Below the pieces are notes generated by a model. The model saw nothing but the letters and a program-made list of their open reading frames with translations. It did no database searches and was not told the DNA's origin. This document shows positions 50,336 through 59,223 of a stretch of 64,000 nt of DNA, piece after piece. This stretch comes from Mesorhizobium sp. M2D.F.Ca.ET.226.01.1.1 (GTDB taxonomy: Bacteria; Pseudomonadota; Alphaproteobacteria; Rhizobiales; Rhizobiaceae): contig NZ_RZOY02000005.1 of the NCBI RefSeq assembly GCF_004022705.2, positions 372,001-436,000 on the forward strand, given 5' to 3'. A program made the position numbers and the translations under genes. Position 1 is the first letter of the stretch, and every line of letters starts with the position of its first letter.

Positions 50336-50506
50336 ATGCCCGATGCCTTCTCCCGCGTCATCGCCTTCCTTGCCGTGGTCACCGCCTTGTTGTTTGCTGG
50401 ACTGCATTTCCACCAAGGCCACATCATCGCCACGCTCTATTTCATGACCGGCGCCGTTCTGATGACGGCCGTGACAGGCATGAATGTGAGGCGAGGGCTG
50501 ATCTAG
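50336..50506 (+). CDS. Small two-helix membrane protein
   Basis: A 56-residue protein (MPDAFSRVIAF) with two hydrophobic helices (IAFLAVVTALLFAGLHF and IIATLYFMTGAVLMTAVTGM) and a basic end (NVRRGLI). Length, helix spacing and the positive-inside pattern look genuine. No family recognised. Lies between the MBL gene and tRNA-Val. Confidence 0.55.
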   Translation: MPDAFSRVIAFLAVVTALLFAGLHFHQGHIIATLYFMTGAVLMTAVTGMNVRRGLI

Positions 50507-50558
50507 CACGCTGTGCGATTGACGTTTGGCGGCCTTGGAAGATCGTCGGCAGATCGCC

Positions 50559-50587
50559 TTGACTTCGAGAGCCTGCCTCCCTTATAT
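50559..50587 (+). promoter_or_regulatory. Promoter of tRNA-Val
   Basis: A -35 box TTGACT (50559-50564) and a -10 box TTATAT (50582-50587) with 17 bp between. The expected start of transcription is near 50594, about 25 bp before the mature tRNA. This is the clearest housekeeping-type promoter in the window. Confidence 0.75.
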
Positions 50588-50618
50588 CGCGGCTCGCTTC
50601 GGCCTTCGGGCAACGAGC

Positions 50619-50693
50619 GGGCGATTAGCTCAGCGGGAGAGCACACCCTTCACACGGGTGGGGTCGCAGGTTCAATCCCTGCATCGCCCACCA
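50619..50693 (+). tRNA. tRNA-Val (anticodon CAC)
   Basis: 75 nt with an encoded CCA end. Acceptor arms GGGCGAT/ATCGCCC pair fully; D arm GCTC/GAGC; anticodon arm CACCC, loop TTCACAC, GGGTG, giving anticodon CAC; five-base variable loop GGGTC; T arm GCAGG, loop TTCAATC, CCTGC. All stems are perfect. Reads valine GTG codons. Confidence 0.97.
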
Positions 50694-50761
50694 TCCAACC
50701 TTCTGAAAAGGCTGGATGACCTGACAAGATTCGCAAAATCCAGCTGGATGTGCCTACGGGT

Positions 50762-51442
50762 TCAGCGCGCCGCCGCGATTAGCCGCTCGGCAAGGTCCGG
50801 CGTCAGCGTGTCGAAATGCGAGATCACCAGGGTCGGTTCGAATTCGCGCACATGGCGGTCGGTATAGCCGAAATCGACTGCGACCACCGGAATGCCAGCC
50901 GCCTTGGCGGTGTCTATGTCGGTTTGCGAATCGCCGACCATCAAAGCGTTTTCCGGATCGCCGCCGGCCAGCAGTATCGTCTCGGTGAGGTGGCGCGGGT
51001 CGGGCTTGCGGAACGCGAACGTGTCCTGGCCGCAGATCGCGGCAAAATATTTCGACAGGCCGAGCGCGCCGATCAGCGCCACGGAATTGGCCTCGTATTT
51101 GTTGGTGCAGACCGCCATCAGATAGCCGGCGGCCTGAAAGCGTTCGAGCGCCGCGATCACGCCGGGGTACGGGCGCGACTTGCCGGGGATGTTCAGCGTG
51201 TAATGGTCGAGGAACAGCTGAAGCAGCCGGTCATGCTCTTCGGCCACCAGCGCCTTGTTTTGCGCGGTATGCGCGCGTTCGATCATGACGCGGCCGCCAT
51301 GGCCGACGAAGCGCCTGAAGCCGGCTTCGTCGACCGCGGCGAGATCGCTTGCCGCAAGGCTGTGATTGAGGCTGTCGAGCAGGTCTGGCGCGGTGTCGAC
51401 CAGCGTCCCGTCGAGGTCAAAAACGATGATCGGGCGGGTCAT
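50762..51442 (-). CDS. gph: Phosphoglycolate phosphatase, HAD superfamily
   Basis: Enzyme of 226 residues starting MTRPIIVFDLDGTLVDTAPD, with HAD motif I DLDGT. VCTNKYEANS contains motif II (Thr), FAFRKPDPRHL motif III (Lys), and MVGDSQTDIDTAKAAG motif IV (Asp). The cap domain and length match Gph, which removes 2-phosphoglycolate formed during DNA repair or oxygenation reactions. The frame is open far upstream only as the shadow of rpiA on the other strand. Divergent from rpiA. Confidence 0.9.
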   Translation of the reverse strand: MTRPIIVFDLDGTLVDTAPDLLDSLNHSLAASDLAAVDEAGFRRFVGHGGRVMIERAHTAQNKALVAEEHDRLLQLFLDHYTLNIPGKSRPYPGVIAALERFQAAGYLMAVCTNKYEANSVALIGALGLSKYFAAICGQDTFAFRKPDPRHLTETILLAGGDPENALMVGDSQTDIDTAKAAGIPVVAVDFGYTDRHVREFEPTLVISHFDTLTPDLAERLIAAAR

Positions 51443-51601
51443 GGGCGGTCCTGCAACGGTTGAGTTGCCGCAGCCGATACAGGCTGGGCCGGGTTCAAGC
51501 AAGAAGCCTCGATCGGTCCACAGCCGAGCCTTTTGATGGCCTTTGACGGGACAGGCAAAAATGCTAGGAGGCGCGCGAAACCGGCGAAATCGAGGCTCCG
51601 C

Positions 51602-52333
51602 ATGGATGCAAGGCAGTTGAAGGTCGAAGCCGCGCGGGCAGCGCTTGCCCATGTCGGCGACGGCATGCGGCTCGGCATCGGCACCGGCACCACGGCCGAA
51701 GAGTTCGTGCGGCTGCTGGCCGAGAAGGTCGCGACCGGCCTCAAGGTCATCGGCGTGCCGACCTCGGAGCGCACCGCGGCACTCTGCCGCGAGCTCGGCG
51801 TGCCGCTGTCGACGCTGGAAGAGACGCCCGAACTCGACCTCACCATCGACGGCGCTGACGAGGTCGATCCTGATCTGACCCTGATCAAGGGCGGCGGCGG
51901 CGCGCTGCTGCGCGAAAAGATCGTCGCCGCGGCTTCCCAGCGCATGATCGTTATCGCCGACAAATCCAAGATGGTTGAGACCCTCGGCCGCTTCCCGCTG
52001 CCGATCGAGGTCAACAAATTCGGTCTGCGCGCCACCGAGATCGCGATTGGCGCGGCCGCTACCGGCCTCGGCCTTTCCGGCCCGGTTACATTGAGGATGA
52101 CGCAGGGCCAGCCATTTGTTACAGACGGCGGCCACTTTATCCTCGATGCATCTTTTGGCCGCATTCCGGATACAAGAGCGCTTTCGAATGCTCTCTTCGC
52201 CATTCCAGGCGTTGTCGAGCACGGTCTTTTCATCGGGCTGGCGTCAACGGCCATCATCGCCGGCGGCGACGGCATCCAAACCGTCCATGCCGCCCGAAAA
52301 CCAGGGAGTTCTATCGACCATGATGTTGCATAA
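51602..52333 (+). CDS. rpiA: Ribose-5-phosphate isomerase A
   Basis: Enzyme of 243 residues interconverting ribose 5-phosphate and ribulose 5-phosphate in the pentose phosphate pathway. [16 protein letters not shown] phosphate loop (here [17 protein letters not shown]), [20 protein letters not shown] with the catalytic Asp pair, [13 protein letters not shown] and [12 protein letters not shown] are all present. The start at 51602 is preceded by an upstream-open frame of 23 poor codons. The stop overlaps the next gene by 14 bp, so the two are co-transcribed. Confidence 0.95.
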   Translation: MDARQLKVEAARAALAHVGDGMRLGIGTGTTAEEFVRLLAEKVATGLKVIGVPTSERTAALCRELGVPLSTLEETPELDLTIDGADEVDPDLTLIKGGGGALLREKIVAAASQRMIVIADKSKMVETLGRFPLPIEVNKFGLRATEIAIGAAATGLGLSGPVTLRMTQGQPFVTDGGHFILDASFGRIPDTRALSNALFAIPGVVEHGLFIGLASTAIIAGGDGIQTVHAARKPGSSIDHDVA

Positions 52334-52919
52334 GCGGGTTCGCCGCCTTTCGATGTTTCTGGCGGCCTCGGCCGTCCTTGCGCTGTCCGCGCCGGTGTTT
52401 GCGCAGGATGTCAGCGAATCGCACCTGAAGGCCGCGCGCGCGGCTGTCGCCGCGATCCATGCCACGGACTCGTTCGACAACATCCTGCCGCAGGCGGCTG
52501 CCGCGCTGGAGTCGCAGCTCATCCAGAAGAACCCCGACATGCAGGAGCTGATCGGCAAGACCGTGACCGAGAAGGCGCTTGGCTTGGCGTCACGGCGCGC
52601 CGACCTCGAAAAGGAGGCAGCGCTTGCCTATGCCAAGGTGTTCTCCGAGAAAGACCTCAACGATATCGCAACCTTCTACAGTTCCGATGCCGGCAAGAAG
52701 CTGCTGGACAGCGGCCCCGCGGTGACGCGCGACCTCGTGAAGGCCGCCGACATCTGGCAGAACGGCGTTGCCCGTGATCTGGCCCAGCAGGTCGGCGAGA
52801 CGCTTGCCGCCGCCGCCAAGGCCGCGGCGCCGGCAGCGCCGGCTCCGGATGCCACCGCGCCCGCCGACGGTTCGGCGCCGGCCGATGGCTCGGCTCCCGC
52901 CGACAATTCGGCGAACTGA
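52320..52919 (+). CDS. DUF2059 exported protein
   Basis: Protein of 199 residues beginning at a double ATG (52320/52323) inside the end of rpiA. Signal peptide [19 protein letters not shown]. The mature helical part ([60 protein letters not shown]) is DUF2059. The tail from ~165 is low-complexity Ala/Pro with repeated DGSAPAD. Periplasmic, function unknown. Confidence 0.88.
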   Translation: MMLHKRVRRLSMFLAASAVLALSAPVFAQDVSESHLKAARAAVAAIHATDSFDNILPQAAAALESQLIQKNPDMQELIGKTVTEKALGLASRRADLEKEAALAYAKVFSEKDLNDIATFYSSDAGKKLLDSGPAVTRDLVKAADIWQNGVARDLAQQVGETLAAAAKAAAPAAPAPDATAPADGSAPADGSAPADNSAN

Positions 52920-52953
52920 TCGGCTTCAAATCGGCCGGTCGACGCTGGACCAC

Positions 52954-52978
52954 AAAGCCCGGGTTTGCCCGGGCTTTT
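52954..52978 (+). terminator. Rho-independent terminator after rpiA-DUF2059
   Basis: AAAGCCCGGG and CCCGGGCTTT form a 10-bp stem around a TTTG loop (a few bases shared), followed by TCTTTTGCC. Ends the rpiA-DUF2059 transcript about 35 bp after the stop codon. Confidence 0.88.
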
Positions 52979-53038
52979 CTTTTGCCTTTTTGCAGCCTAC
53001 CTGTGACCCGTCTTTCTCATCCGCAGGAGCCCATCGCG

Positions 53039-54427
53039 ATGGCCGGTTATGACTATGATCTGTTCGTCATCGGCGGCGGCTCGGGCGGAGTAAGGGCGGC
53101 CCGGGTGGCGGCGGCTCTCGGCAAGCGCATCGCCATCGCGGAGGAATACCGATATGGCGGCACCTGCGTCATCCGCGGCTGCGTGCCGAAGAAGCTCTAT
53201 GTCTACGCCTCGCAATTTCCCGAACATTTTGTCGATGCCGCCGGCTATGGCTGGACGGTGCCCGAGGCAAGCTTCGACTGGCCGACGCTGGTCGCCAACA
53301 AGGACAAGGAGATCGCGCGGCTCGAGGCGATCTACAAGCGCAACGTCGAAGGCGCGGGCGGCGAGACGTTTCACTCGCGCGCCGTTCTGGTCGATCCGCA
53401 CCACATCTATCTGCAAGCCGAGGACCGCACCGTCAGCGCCGACCAGATCCTGATCGCCACCGGCGGACGACCGGCGCCGCATCCGGCACTGTCGGGGCAC
53501 GAATACTGCATCTTCTCCAACGAGGCCTTCGATCTCAAGCAATTGCCGAAGGCGATCATGATCGAGGGCGGCGGCTATATCGCCGTCGAATTCGCGAACA
53601 TTTTCCATGGCCTGGGCGTCGACACCACGCTGGTCTACCGCGGTCAGGAAATCCTCAGCCGTTTCGACATGGATCTGCGCCGCTCGCTGCACGAGACGAT
53701 GGAGAAGAAGGGGATCAAAATCCTCTGCCCCGCGGTTTCGGAATGGGTGCGCAAGACCCCCGAGGGCAGGCTCGACGTGCTGCTGTCCTCCGGCCAGACG
53801 CTGACGGTCGACCAGGTGATGCTGGCGATCGGGCGTATCCCCAATACCGAGAATATGGGCCTGGAAGGCGTCGGCATCGAACTGAGCAAGACGGGCGCGA
53901 TCGTGGTCGACCAATATTCGCGCACCAACCTCGACAACATCTGGGCGATCGGCGATGTCACCCATCGCGTGCAACTGACGCCGGTCGCGATCCACGAGGC
54001 GATGTGCTTCATCGAGACCGCCTTCAAGAACAACCCGACCGCGCCGGACCACGACACTATTCCGACGGCGGTATTCTCGCAGCCGGAGATCGGCACGGTT
54101 GGCCTGTCGGAAGACGACGCGGTCAAGCGCTTCTCCGACGTCGAGATCTATCGAGCATCCTTCCGCCCGATGCGGCATACGCTGTCCGGCCGCGACGAAA
54201 AGATGCTGATGAAGCTGGTGGTCGACGGCTCGACGAGGAAGGTGCTCGGCGCCCATATATTGGGGCCGGATGCCGGCGAGATGGCACAGCTTCTCGGCAT
54301 CCCGTTGAAGGCGGGGCTAACCAAGGATGATTTCGACCGCACCATGGCCGTGCATCCGACCGCGGCCGAGGAACTGGTGACGATGTACAAGCCGAGCTAT
54401 CGCGTGAAGAACGGCGAACGCGTCTGA
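53039..54427 (+). CDS. gor: Glutathione-disulfide reductase
   Basis: Flavoprotein disulfide reductase of 462 residues. FAD motif LFVIGGGSGGVRAAR, redox-active disulfide GGTCVIRGCVPKKLYVYAS (Cys pair separated by four residues), NAD(P)H motif MIEGGGYIAVEFANIFHGLG, and the dimer-interface active site MAVHPTAAEELVTM with the His-Glu pair. The start at 53039 has GCAGGAG upstream. Keeps glutathione reduced with NADPH; the neighbouring genes do not add to this. Confidence 0.95.
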   Translation: MAGYDYDLFVIGGGSGGVRAARVAAALGKRIAIAEEYRYGGTCVIRGCVPKKLYVYASQFPEHFVDAAGYGWTVPEASFDWPTLVANKDKEIARLEAIYKRNVEGAGGETFHSRAVLVDPHHIYLQAEDRTVSADQILIATGGRPAPHPALSGHEYCIFSNEAFDLKQLPKAIMIEGGGYIAVEFANIFHGLGVDTTLVYRGQEILSRFDMDLRRSLHETMEKKGIKILCPAVSEWVRKTPEGRLDVLLSSGQTLTVDQVMLAIGRIPNTENMGLEGVGIELSKTGAIVVDQYSRTNLDNIWAIGDVTHRVQLTPVAIHEAMCFIETAFKNNPTAPDHDTIPTAVFSQPEIGTVGLSEDDAVKRFSDVEIYRASFRPMRHTLSGRDEKMLMKLVVDGSTRKVLGAHILGPDAGEMAQLLGIPLKAGLTKDDFDRTMAVHPTAAEELVTMYKPSYRVKNGERV

Positions 54428-54477
54428 TCGCCGCGTGGCATCCGCCGGCGATGCCAGCGGCTGCCAGCATGGCTCTG

Positions 54478-54520
54478 GATCGTTTCACCGTCTCACGGAA
54501 CGGTGAAACGATCTATCTCT
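54478..54520 (+). terminator. Long hairpin downstream of gor
   Basis: GATCGTTTCACCGT and ACGGTGAAACGATC pair over 14 bases around an 8-base loop (54478-54513) and are followed by TATCTCTTTGTTTTG. It works as a plausible terminator for gor and is also the outer part of the repeat element that continues to 54574. Confidence 0.65.
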
Positions 54521-54578
54521 TTGTTTTGTCGCAATTTCCAGGCGGAAAACCGCTCACACTTTTCCTGAAATTGCTCTA
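54514..54578 (+). repeat. Intergenic repeat, longer copy, abutting the mgtE stop
   Basis: Contains AACCGCTCACACTTTTCCTG at 54548-54567, identical over 20 bases to 35211-35230, followed by AAATTGC. The stop codon of mgtE (54576-54578) lies one base beyond. In both copies the repeat has the same orientation relative to a minus-strand gene ending at it. Confidence 0.7.
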
Positions 54579-55940
54579 AAGCAACGTGCCGCGCAGGATC
54601 ACCAGCGCCACCGAGAAGTAGATGACCAGCCCGGTGACATCGACCAGCGTGGCGACGAACGGCGCAGACGCGCTCGCCGGGTCGAAGCCGATGCGCTTCA
54701 GCGCGAAGGGCAGCATCGATCCCGACAGCGAGCCGAAGGTGACGATGCCGATCAGCGCCGCCCCCACCGTCGCCGCGATCAGCATCCAGTGCGGACCGTA
54801 GTCGTAGAAGCCGAAGTACTGCCACAGCGCGATGCGGCAGATACCGACAATGCCGAGGATTGAGCCGAGCACCATCCCGGTCGGCAGCTCACGCAGTGCC
54901 ACCCGCCACCAGTCGCGCAGACCGATCTCGCGCAGCGCCAGGGCGCGGATGACGAGCGATGTCGCCTGCGAGCCGGAATTGCCGCCGGAGCTCATGATCA
55001 GCGGGATGAAAAGCGTCAGCACTATCGCCTTCTCCAGCTCGCCCTCGTAGCTCTGCATGGCGTTGGCCGTCAGCATCTCGCTGAGGAACAGCGCGCAGAG
55101 CCAGCCGGCCCGCTTCTGGATCATGGCGAGGAAGCTCATCTTCATGTAGGGCTCGTCGAGCGCCTCCATGCCGCCGAAGCGATGCACGTCCTCGGTCGTC
55201 TCCTCGACCATCGTATCGATGATGTCGTCGATGGTGACGATGCCGAGGATCTTGCCCTGATCCACGACCGGTAGGGCAAGCAGGTCGTATTTGGAGATCG
55301 TCTGCGCCAGCGTCTCGCGATCGGTGAGCGGCGTCACCGTCACCGGCATGCGATCAGGCGCCACCGACAGGATCGAATCCTCCGGGTTGCCCGTGATCAA
55401 CCGGCGCAACCCGGTCGAACGCAGCAGGAGCTGCGTCTCCGGGTCGACGATGTAGATGGCGTAGATGGTTTCGCGCGTGCGCTCGACCTTGCGGACGTAG
55501 TCGAGCGTGCGGCCGACGGTCCAATCCGAAGGGACGCTGACGAACTCCGTCGTCATGATCGAGGCGGCGCTGCCTTCCGGATGTCCCAGGATGGAGAGCA
55601 GGGTCGCGCGCAGCGGCGGGGCCAAAGCGCCGAGCAGCTCCGAGCGGGCCGGTTCATCAAGCTCGCGCAGGATATCTGCCGCGCGGTCGACCGACATGGC
55701 GGTCAGGAGCTTGCTCGCCTTCGGCCGTGGCAGGGCCTCCGCGAGTTCGGGCGCTGCTTCGAGTTCGGGTTGGTCGAAAATCTCGACCAGCCGCTCGAAC
55801 GGCACGGCGCAGAGCAGCTCGATGGCTGTCTCGCGGGGTTCGTGATTGAGGGCGTCGACGACGTCGGCGACGTGATCGTTGGCAAGAACACGGGCGACGG
55901 CGACGGCTTCGTCGTCCAATACAGGTGCGAATTCGTTCAT
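54576..55940 (-). CDS. mgtE: Magnesium transporter
   Basis: Protein of 454 residues. The cytoplasmic N-domain (~25-130) has superhelical repeats (LAEALPRPKASKLLTAM, DILRELDEPARSELLGAL). Two CBS domains follow (~135-265; YAIYIVDPETQLLL, VDQGKILGIVTIDDIIDTMV). Five membrane helices come after ~285, with SGGNSGSQATSLVIRALALR at the ion pore, the signature of MgtE. Gated by cytoplasmic magnesium in the family. No M-box riboswitch is evident upstream. Confidence 0.95.
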   Translation of the reverse strand: MNEFAPVLDDEAVAVARVLANDHVADVVDALNHEPRETAIELLCAVPFERLVEIFDQPELEAAPELAEALPRPKASKLLTAMSVDRAADILRELDEPARSELLGALAPPLRATLLSILGHPEGSAASIMTTEFVSVPSDWTVGRTLDYVRKVERTRETIYAIYIVDPETQLLLRSTGLRRLITGNPEDSILSVAPDRMPVTVTPLTDRETLAQTISKYDLLALPVVDQGKILGIVTIDDIIDTMVEETTEDVHRFGGMEALDEPYMKMSFLAMIQKRAGWLCALFLSEMLTANAMQSYEGELEKAIVLTLFIPLIMSSGGNSGSQATSLVIRALALREIGLRDWWRVALRELPTGMVLGSILGIVGICRIALWQYFGFYDYGPHWMLIAATVGAALIGIVTFGSLSGSMLPFALKRIGFDPASASAPFVATLVDVTGLVIYFSVALVILRGTLL

Positions 55941-56319
55941 GGCTCACTCCTTGCCGTCCGGCAGGACGTGAGCCGTCAGGTCACGTCAGGGCGGACGGCG
56001 ATTGCGTTCGACTGTGACTGTCGCCAGGCATGGCGGGTTGACCTTTCTGCTCGCGGGGTAGCGCATGACCCCGAAAATCGACTTCGATTTCGGAAAGGAT
56101 CATGCGTAATTCTAGGTTTCTACAGCGTCCTTTACGCGTCCGAAGGACGCGTGGCGCTGTAGTTGGAAATCAGCGAGCGCGCGCAACATAGGAGCGGTTT
56201 TTGCCGAGTCAATCGCGAGGGACGCCGAAAACGGATGCGGGCAGGCCGGATCGCGAGACTGTGATCGAGGACAGCTCAAGCCGGGCCACAGCCGCCGGTC
56301 AAAAGGCTTGGTATGACTG
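55941..56319. other. Intergenic region upstream of mgtE
   Basis: About 380 bp between two minus-strand genes, holding the mgtE promoter and a repeat unit with two hairpins (56071-56162). Close to the mgtE start, CCGTCCGGCAGGACG and nearby words could pair in the leader, but I could not assign a known riboswitch class. Confidence 0.45.
56071..56162. repeat. Rhizobial-type intergenic repeat with two hairpins
   Basis: Hairpin one: CCGAAAATCGA and TCGATTTCGG (56071-56093). Hairpin two: outer arms CTACAGCG (56120-56127) and CGCTGTAG (56155-56162), with inner arms ACGCGTCC and GGACGCGT around GAA (56134-56152). The words GATCATGCGTAATTCTA and CTACAGCGTCC between them are familiar from repeats in other Hyphomicrobiales genomes. 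Confidence 0.7.
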
Positions 56320-58311
56320 CTATTTCTGCTTCATCCGGCGAAAGCGCAGCCATTTGTCCTCGGTCGGCCGCGGCGGCTGGACGAGGATGGTGGTGAGCTC
56401 GCGCGGCAGGCTGGGGGCGAGCGGCTTCTTGGTGGCGACGCCATCGGCGATCGCGACCACGCTGTGGTAGAATTCCTCGCCGGCAAGCGAGCGCGGCGGC
56501 ACCGCTTCGTGCATGACGCTGATGACGGTGACGTTCGGACAATTGTCCTTGATCGCCTGGTGGAAGGCGATCTTGCCTTCGGGGTCGAGCGCCCCGGTCG
56601 CCTCGTCGAGGAAGAGAAGTCCGGGCTGCTGCAGGATGATGCGCGCGACCACCAGCTTCTGCTTCTGGCCACCCGAAAGCACCTGGTCCCAGATCTTGCC
56701 TTCGCGGCTCTCGTCGGCGAGATGCTCGATGAAGTCGCCGAGGCCGGCCTTATGCAGGGCGGCTGCAACTTGCATGTCGCCGTGGTCGTGTTCGGAACCC
56801 GGTAGGCAAACGAGCTGCTTCAGCGAAACCTGCTGCAGCTTGACCTCCTGCGCGGCATAGAAACTCGTCACGCTTTCCGGGAACACGATGGTGCCGCGCC
56901 CATAGGGCCAAAGGCCATTGATCGCCTTTATCAGCGAGGTCTTGCCGCAGCCGGACTCACCCTTGAGGAAGGTCCATTCGCCGCGGCGGAAGCGGAGGTT
57001 CGCGGCGCTGAGGAAAGGTGTGGCATCCTCACCCTGATGTGCGAGCTCGAGCTTCTGGATGGTGAGGCCGAAGACAGGATTCTGGGTGGCATAGCTGAAG
57101 TCGGAGCGGCCGGTCTGCTGGTAGAATTCCCGCGGGTGCTGGACGTTCTCGATGGCGTTGGCGAGCTCGGTCACGCGCTGGCTGTTGGCTCTGAGCGTTG
57201 CGATCGCCGGCATCACATGGATGAACCATGAGCACTGGCTGATCAGCTGGGCGACCATTTCAGAGCCGGTGATGTAGCCTTTGTAGTCCAGGCGGTTGTG
57301 GATGAACGACAAAAGGCCTGGCGCGTAGGCAACGATGCGCGCGCCGACGAAATTGTAGATCAGCTCGAACGAGGTGTAGCTGGTGTTGACGATGTTCAGC
57401 CGGCTCCATGTCTTGTCGATATCGACATAGAGCCTGTCATGCATCGACTTCTGCACGCCCTCGCCATGCGAGGCGGCAACGTGGAAGCTGCGGCGCAGGA
57501 ATGTAATCAGTTCGCTGCGGTAGCTGCCCTCGGCCTGCTGCATGCGGACATTGAGCCGCTCGAGCAAGCGCCCGAGCTTGACCGCGAGCCAGGTGTTCAG
57601 CGGCACGTAGATGGCGACGGCAAGGAAAGCCAGCACCGCTGTGCCGTAGCCGCCCAGGAATTCCAGGCCTTTGACCTCGACCGAGGACCCGATCAGGTTT
57701 TCGCCGATAAAATAGAGCGACGTCGCGACGCCCAGCACGCCCATGGCAAGCCCGATGGCTCCGCCGGTCATGTCCTTGATCGATTCCTGGATGCGCTGGT
57801 CGATATTGTCGGGAGCGACGATGCCGCCGGCCGCCGAACCATGCTGGGCATGGAAATGGGTATGGTTGCCGTCGAGCAGGGCCTGGTTGAACTGGTTGTT
57901 CAGCCAACCGCGCCATTTGCGGTGCAGGGTCGTTGAAACGAGGTTGCGCACGCCGGTGAAGCCGGCATCCTTCAGGATCACCAGCAGCACAAGTATGCCG
58001 GCGTTGGTCAGGATGGTCTGGAGCGGATGGGTGTTGGCGGCATCGTGGAGGAAGGCGATCGAATTGCCGAGTTCGCCCAACGCCACGGCAAACCAAACGC
58101 CGGCCTTGCTGGAGAGAGCGGTTAGGGCCGCGATGACGAAGGTGAGCGTCCAGGCTTCCTTCCACCGGTCGGAGAACCAGTAGGCTCGCATCAGCCCCCA
58201 GAATGTACGCATCGACGATACCGGCGTCAGGGACGAGGTCTTTGCCTCGCTGGATGTTTGCTCCGGTACTGTACGTCGCGGTCTACCGACCCCAGTCACG
58301 ATCCCGCCCAA
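56320..58311 (-). CDS. ABC transporter, fused permease-ATPase (SbmA/BacA/YddA-like)
   Basis: Protein of up to 663 residues (TTG start at 58311; GTG at 58299 and ATG at 58212 are alternatives). The N-terminal ~390 residues are a six-helix SbmA/BacA-like membrane domain: RKWRGWLNNQFNQALLDGNH, DNIDQRIQESIKDM, GSYRSELITFLRRSFHVAAS. The ATPase has Walker A LKGESGCGKTSLIKAINGLW, signature VLSGGQKQKLVVARI, Walker B LLFLDEATGALDPEG and the H-loop VISVMHEA. Relatives take up peptides or export very-long-chain lipids, and BacA-type proteins matter in legume symbiosis. Substrate not determined. Confidence 0.92.
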   Translation of the reverse strand: MGGIVTGVGRPRRTVPEQTSSEAKTSSLTPVSSMRTFWGLMRAYWFSDRWKEAWTLTFVIAALTALSSKAGVWFAVALGELGNSIAFLHDAANTHPLQTILTNAGILVLLVILKDAGFTGVRNLVSTTLHRKWRGWLNNQFNQALLDGNHTHFHAQHGSAAGGIVAPDNIDQRIQESIKDMTGGAIGLAMGVLGVATSLYFIGENLIGSSVEVKGLEFLGGYGTAVLAFLAVAIYVPLNTWLAVKLGRLLERLNVRMQQAEGSYRSELITFLRRSFHVAASHGEGVQKSMHDRLYVDIDKTWSRLNIVNTSYTSFELIYNFVGARIVAYAPGLLSFIHNRLDYKGYITGSEMVAQLISQCSWFIHVMPAIATLRANSQRVTELANAIENVQHPREFYQQTGRSDFSYATQNPVFGLTIQKLELAHQGEDATPFLSAANLRFRRGEWTFLKGESGCGKTSLIKAINGLWPYGRGTIVFPESVTSFYAAQEVKLQQVSLKQLVCLPGSEHDHGDMQVAAALHKAGLGDFIEHLADESREGKIWDQVLSGGQKQKLVVARIILQQPGLLFLDEATGALDPEGKIAFHQAIKDNCPNVTVISVMHEAVPPRSLAGEEFYHSVVAIADGVATKKPLAPSLPRELTTILVQPPRPTEDKWLRFRRMKQK

Positions 58312-58324
58312 ACCTTTCTAGTTT

Positions 58325-58341
58325 TGTTACACAGGGTAACA
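58325..58341. promoter_or_regulatory. Possible operator upstream of the ABC transporter
   Basis: TGTTAC, ACAGG, GTAACA: perfect six-base arms with a 5 bp spacer, 14 bp before the longest possible start of the transporter gene. ACAGGGTTACCC near 58385 repeats part of it. The form suits a TetR- or GntR-type repressor. No regulator gene is adjacent. Confidence 0.4.
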
Positions 58342-58567
58342 CCAATTGATCATTTTCCATTAATTTTCTGCCGGGAAATGTGAACAGGGTTACCCGCCGT
58401 GGCGCGAAGGCAACAGAACGGCCGAGCCGAGGAGCCGCTCACCAAGCTGATTTCGACTTTCATTCCAGCGCGTTAAGGCGATTGCGCCAACCGGCGGCCA
58501 CTTTCCCTTAGGGAAGCTAAAAACACGGGTTTGTGAACGAAAAACAGGTGCCGATCTGCCGAAATGG

Positions 58568-59065
58568 CTACGGCGAGGTCACCGGAATGCCCGAAAATTT
58601 ACCGTCCGCGAGCTCTTCAGGCTTGCCCGATTCGTCTTTTCCAGAGGCGCTGAAATGGCCAGAGACGGTCCTGCTCGCGGCGTCGTATTTGTCGATGACG
58701 ATCTCGCCGCTCCCGAAGCGGACATGGCCGACCATGGCGCCGGAATCGAGAATGTTGAAGTTGGCGCTGTTCGCGGCGGAGCCGGTCTTGAGCGGATAGC
58801 TGCCGGCAAAGTCGTTGGGATCTTTCAGCACCAGCATCGAATTGAAGGTCATGGTGGGTGAGCCTTGCTCGGTTCCCGAGAGATTCAGCATCGGCTTGCC
58901 GGCCATCTGCATCATCTGGGCCAGGGTGAAAGACGCCGTCCAAGGTTTGCCTGCGAAGGTTGCCGACATTACGGCTTCCTCGGCGGACACGTGCTGCCAG
59001 GCCAGCGGAAGCCCCAAAGCGAAAGGCAAGGACAGCAGCAGCAACGCGCGATGTCTGGCCGCCAT
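58568..59065 (-). CDS. Exported hypothetical protein
   Basis: Protein of 165 residues with a signal peptide (ALLLLSLPFALGLPLAWQHV). The mature part (MSATFAGKPWTASFTLAQMM, PTMTFNSMLVLKDPNDFAGS, VRFGSGEIVIDKYDAASRTV, GHFSASGKDESGKPEELADG) is beta-rich and resembles lipocalin-like or DUF6252-type domains in which ligands are held. Its last codons, PVTSP and stop, lie in CTACGGCGAGGTCACCG, similar to the repeat at 43690-43759. Function unknown. Confidence 0.75.
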   Translation of the reverse strand: MAARHRALLLLSLPFALGLPLAWQHVSAEEAVMSATFAGKPWTASFTLAQMMQMAGKPMLNLSGTEQGSPTMTFNSMLVLKDPNDFAGSYPLKTGSAANSANFNILDSGAMVGHVRFGSGEIVIDKYDAASRTVSGHFSASGKDESGKPEELADGKFSGIPVTSP

Positions 59066-59223
59066 ATGGTCTCCTCAAAATCAATCAAACCCTTGGAGTT
59101 TCTAGCTCAGCGCCGTGTTCCGAGCGATTCACCAGATCGTGTTCGGGCAGCCGGATGGCATTTGACAAGGCGGCTTCCTGGGTCGAACCTACCTGGCGAT
59201 GGTTGATGTCGAAGGGGGATGAC

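Noticed and set aside
50619..50693. tRNA-Val as integration site of the 37-50 kb block
   Set aside because: I saw no repeat of the tRNA 3' end and no integrase in or beside that block, so insertion at the tRNA is not supported.
55941..56060. Magnesium (M-box) or guanidine-type riboswitch before mgtE
   Set aside because: Some short pairing is possible, but the conserved cores of these classes could not be matched.
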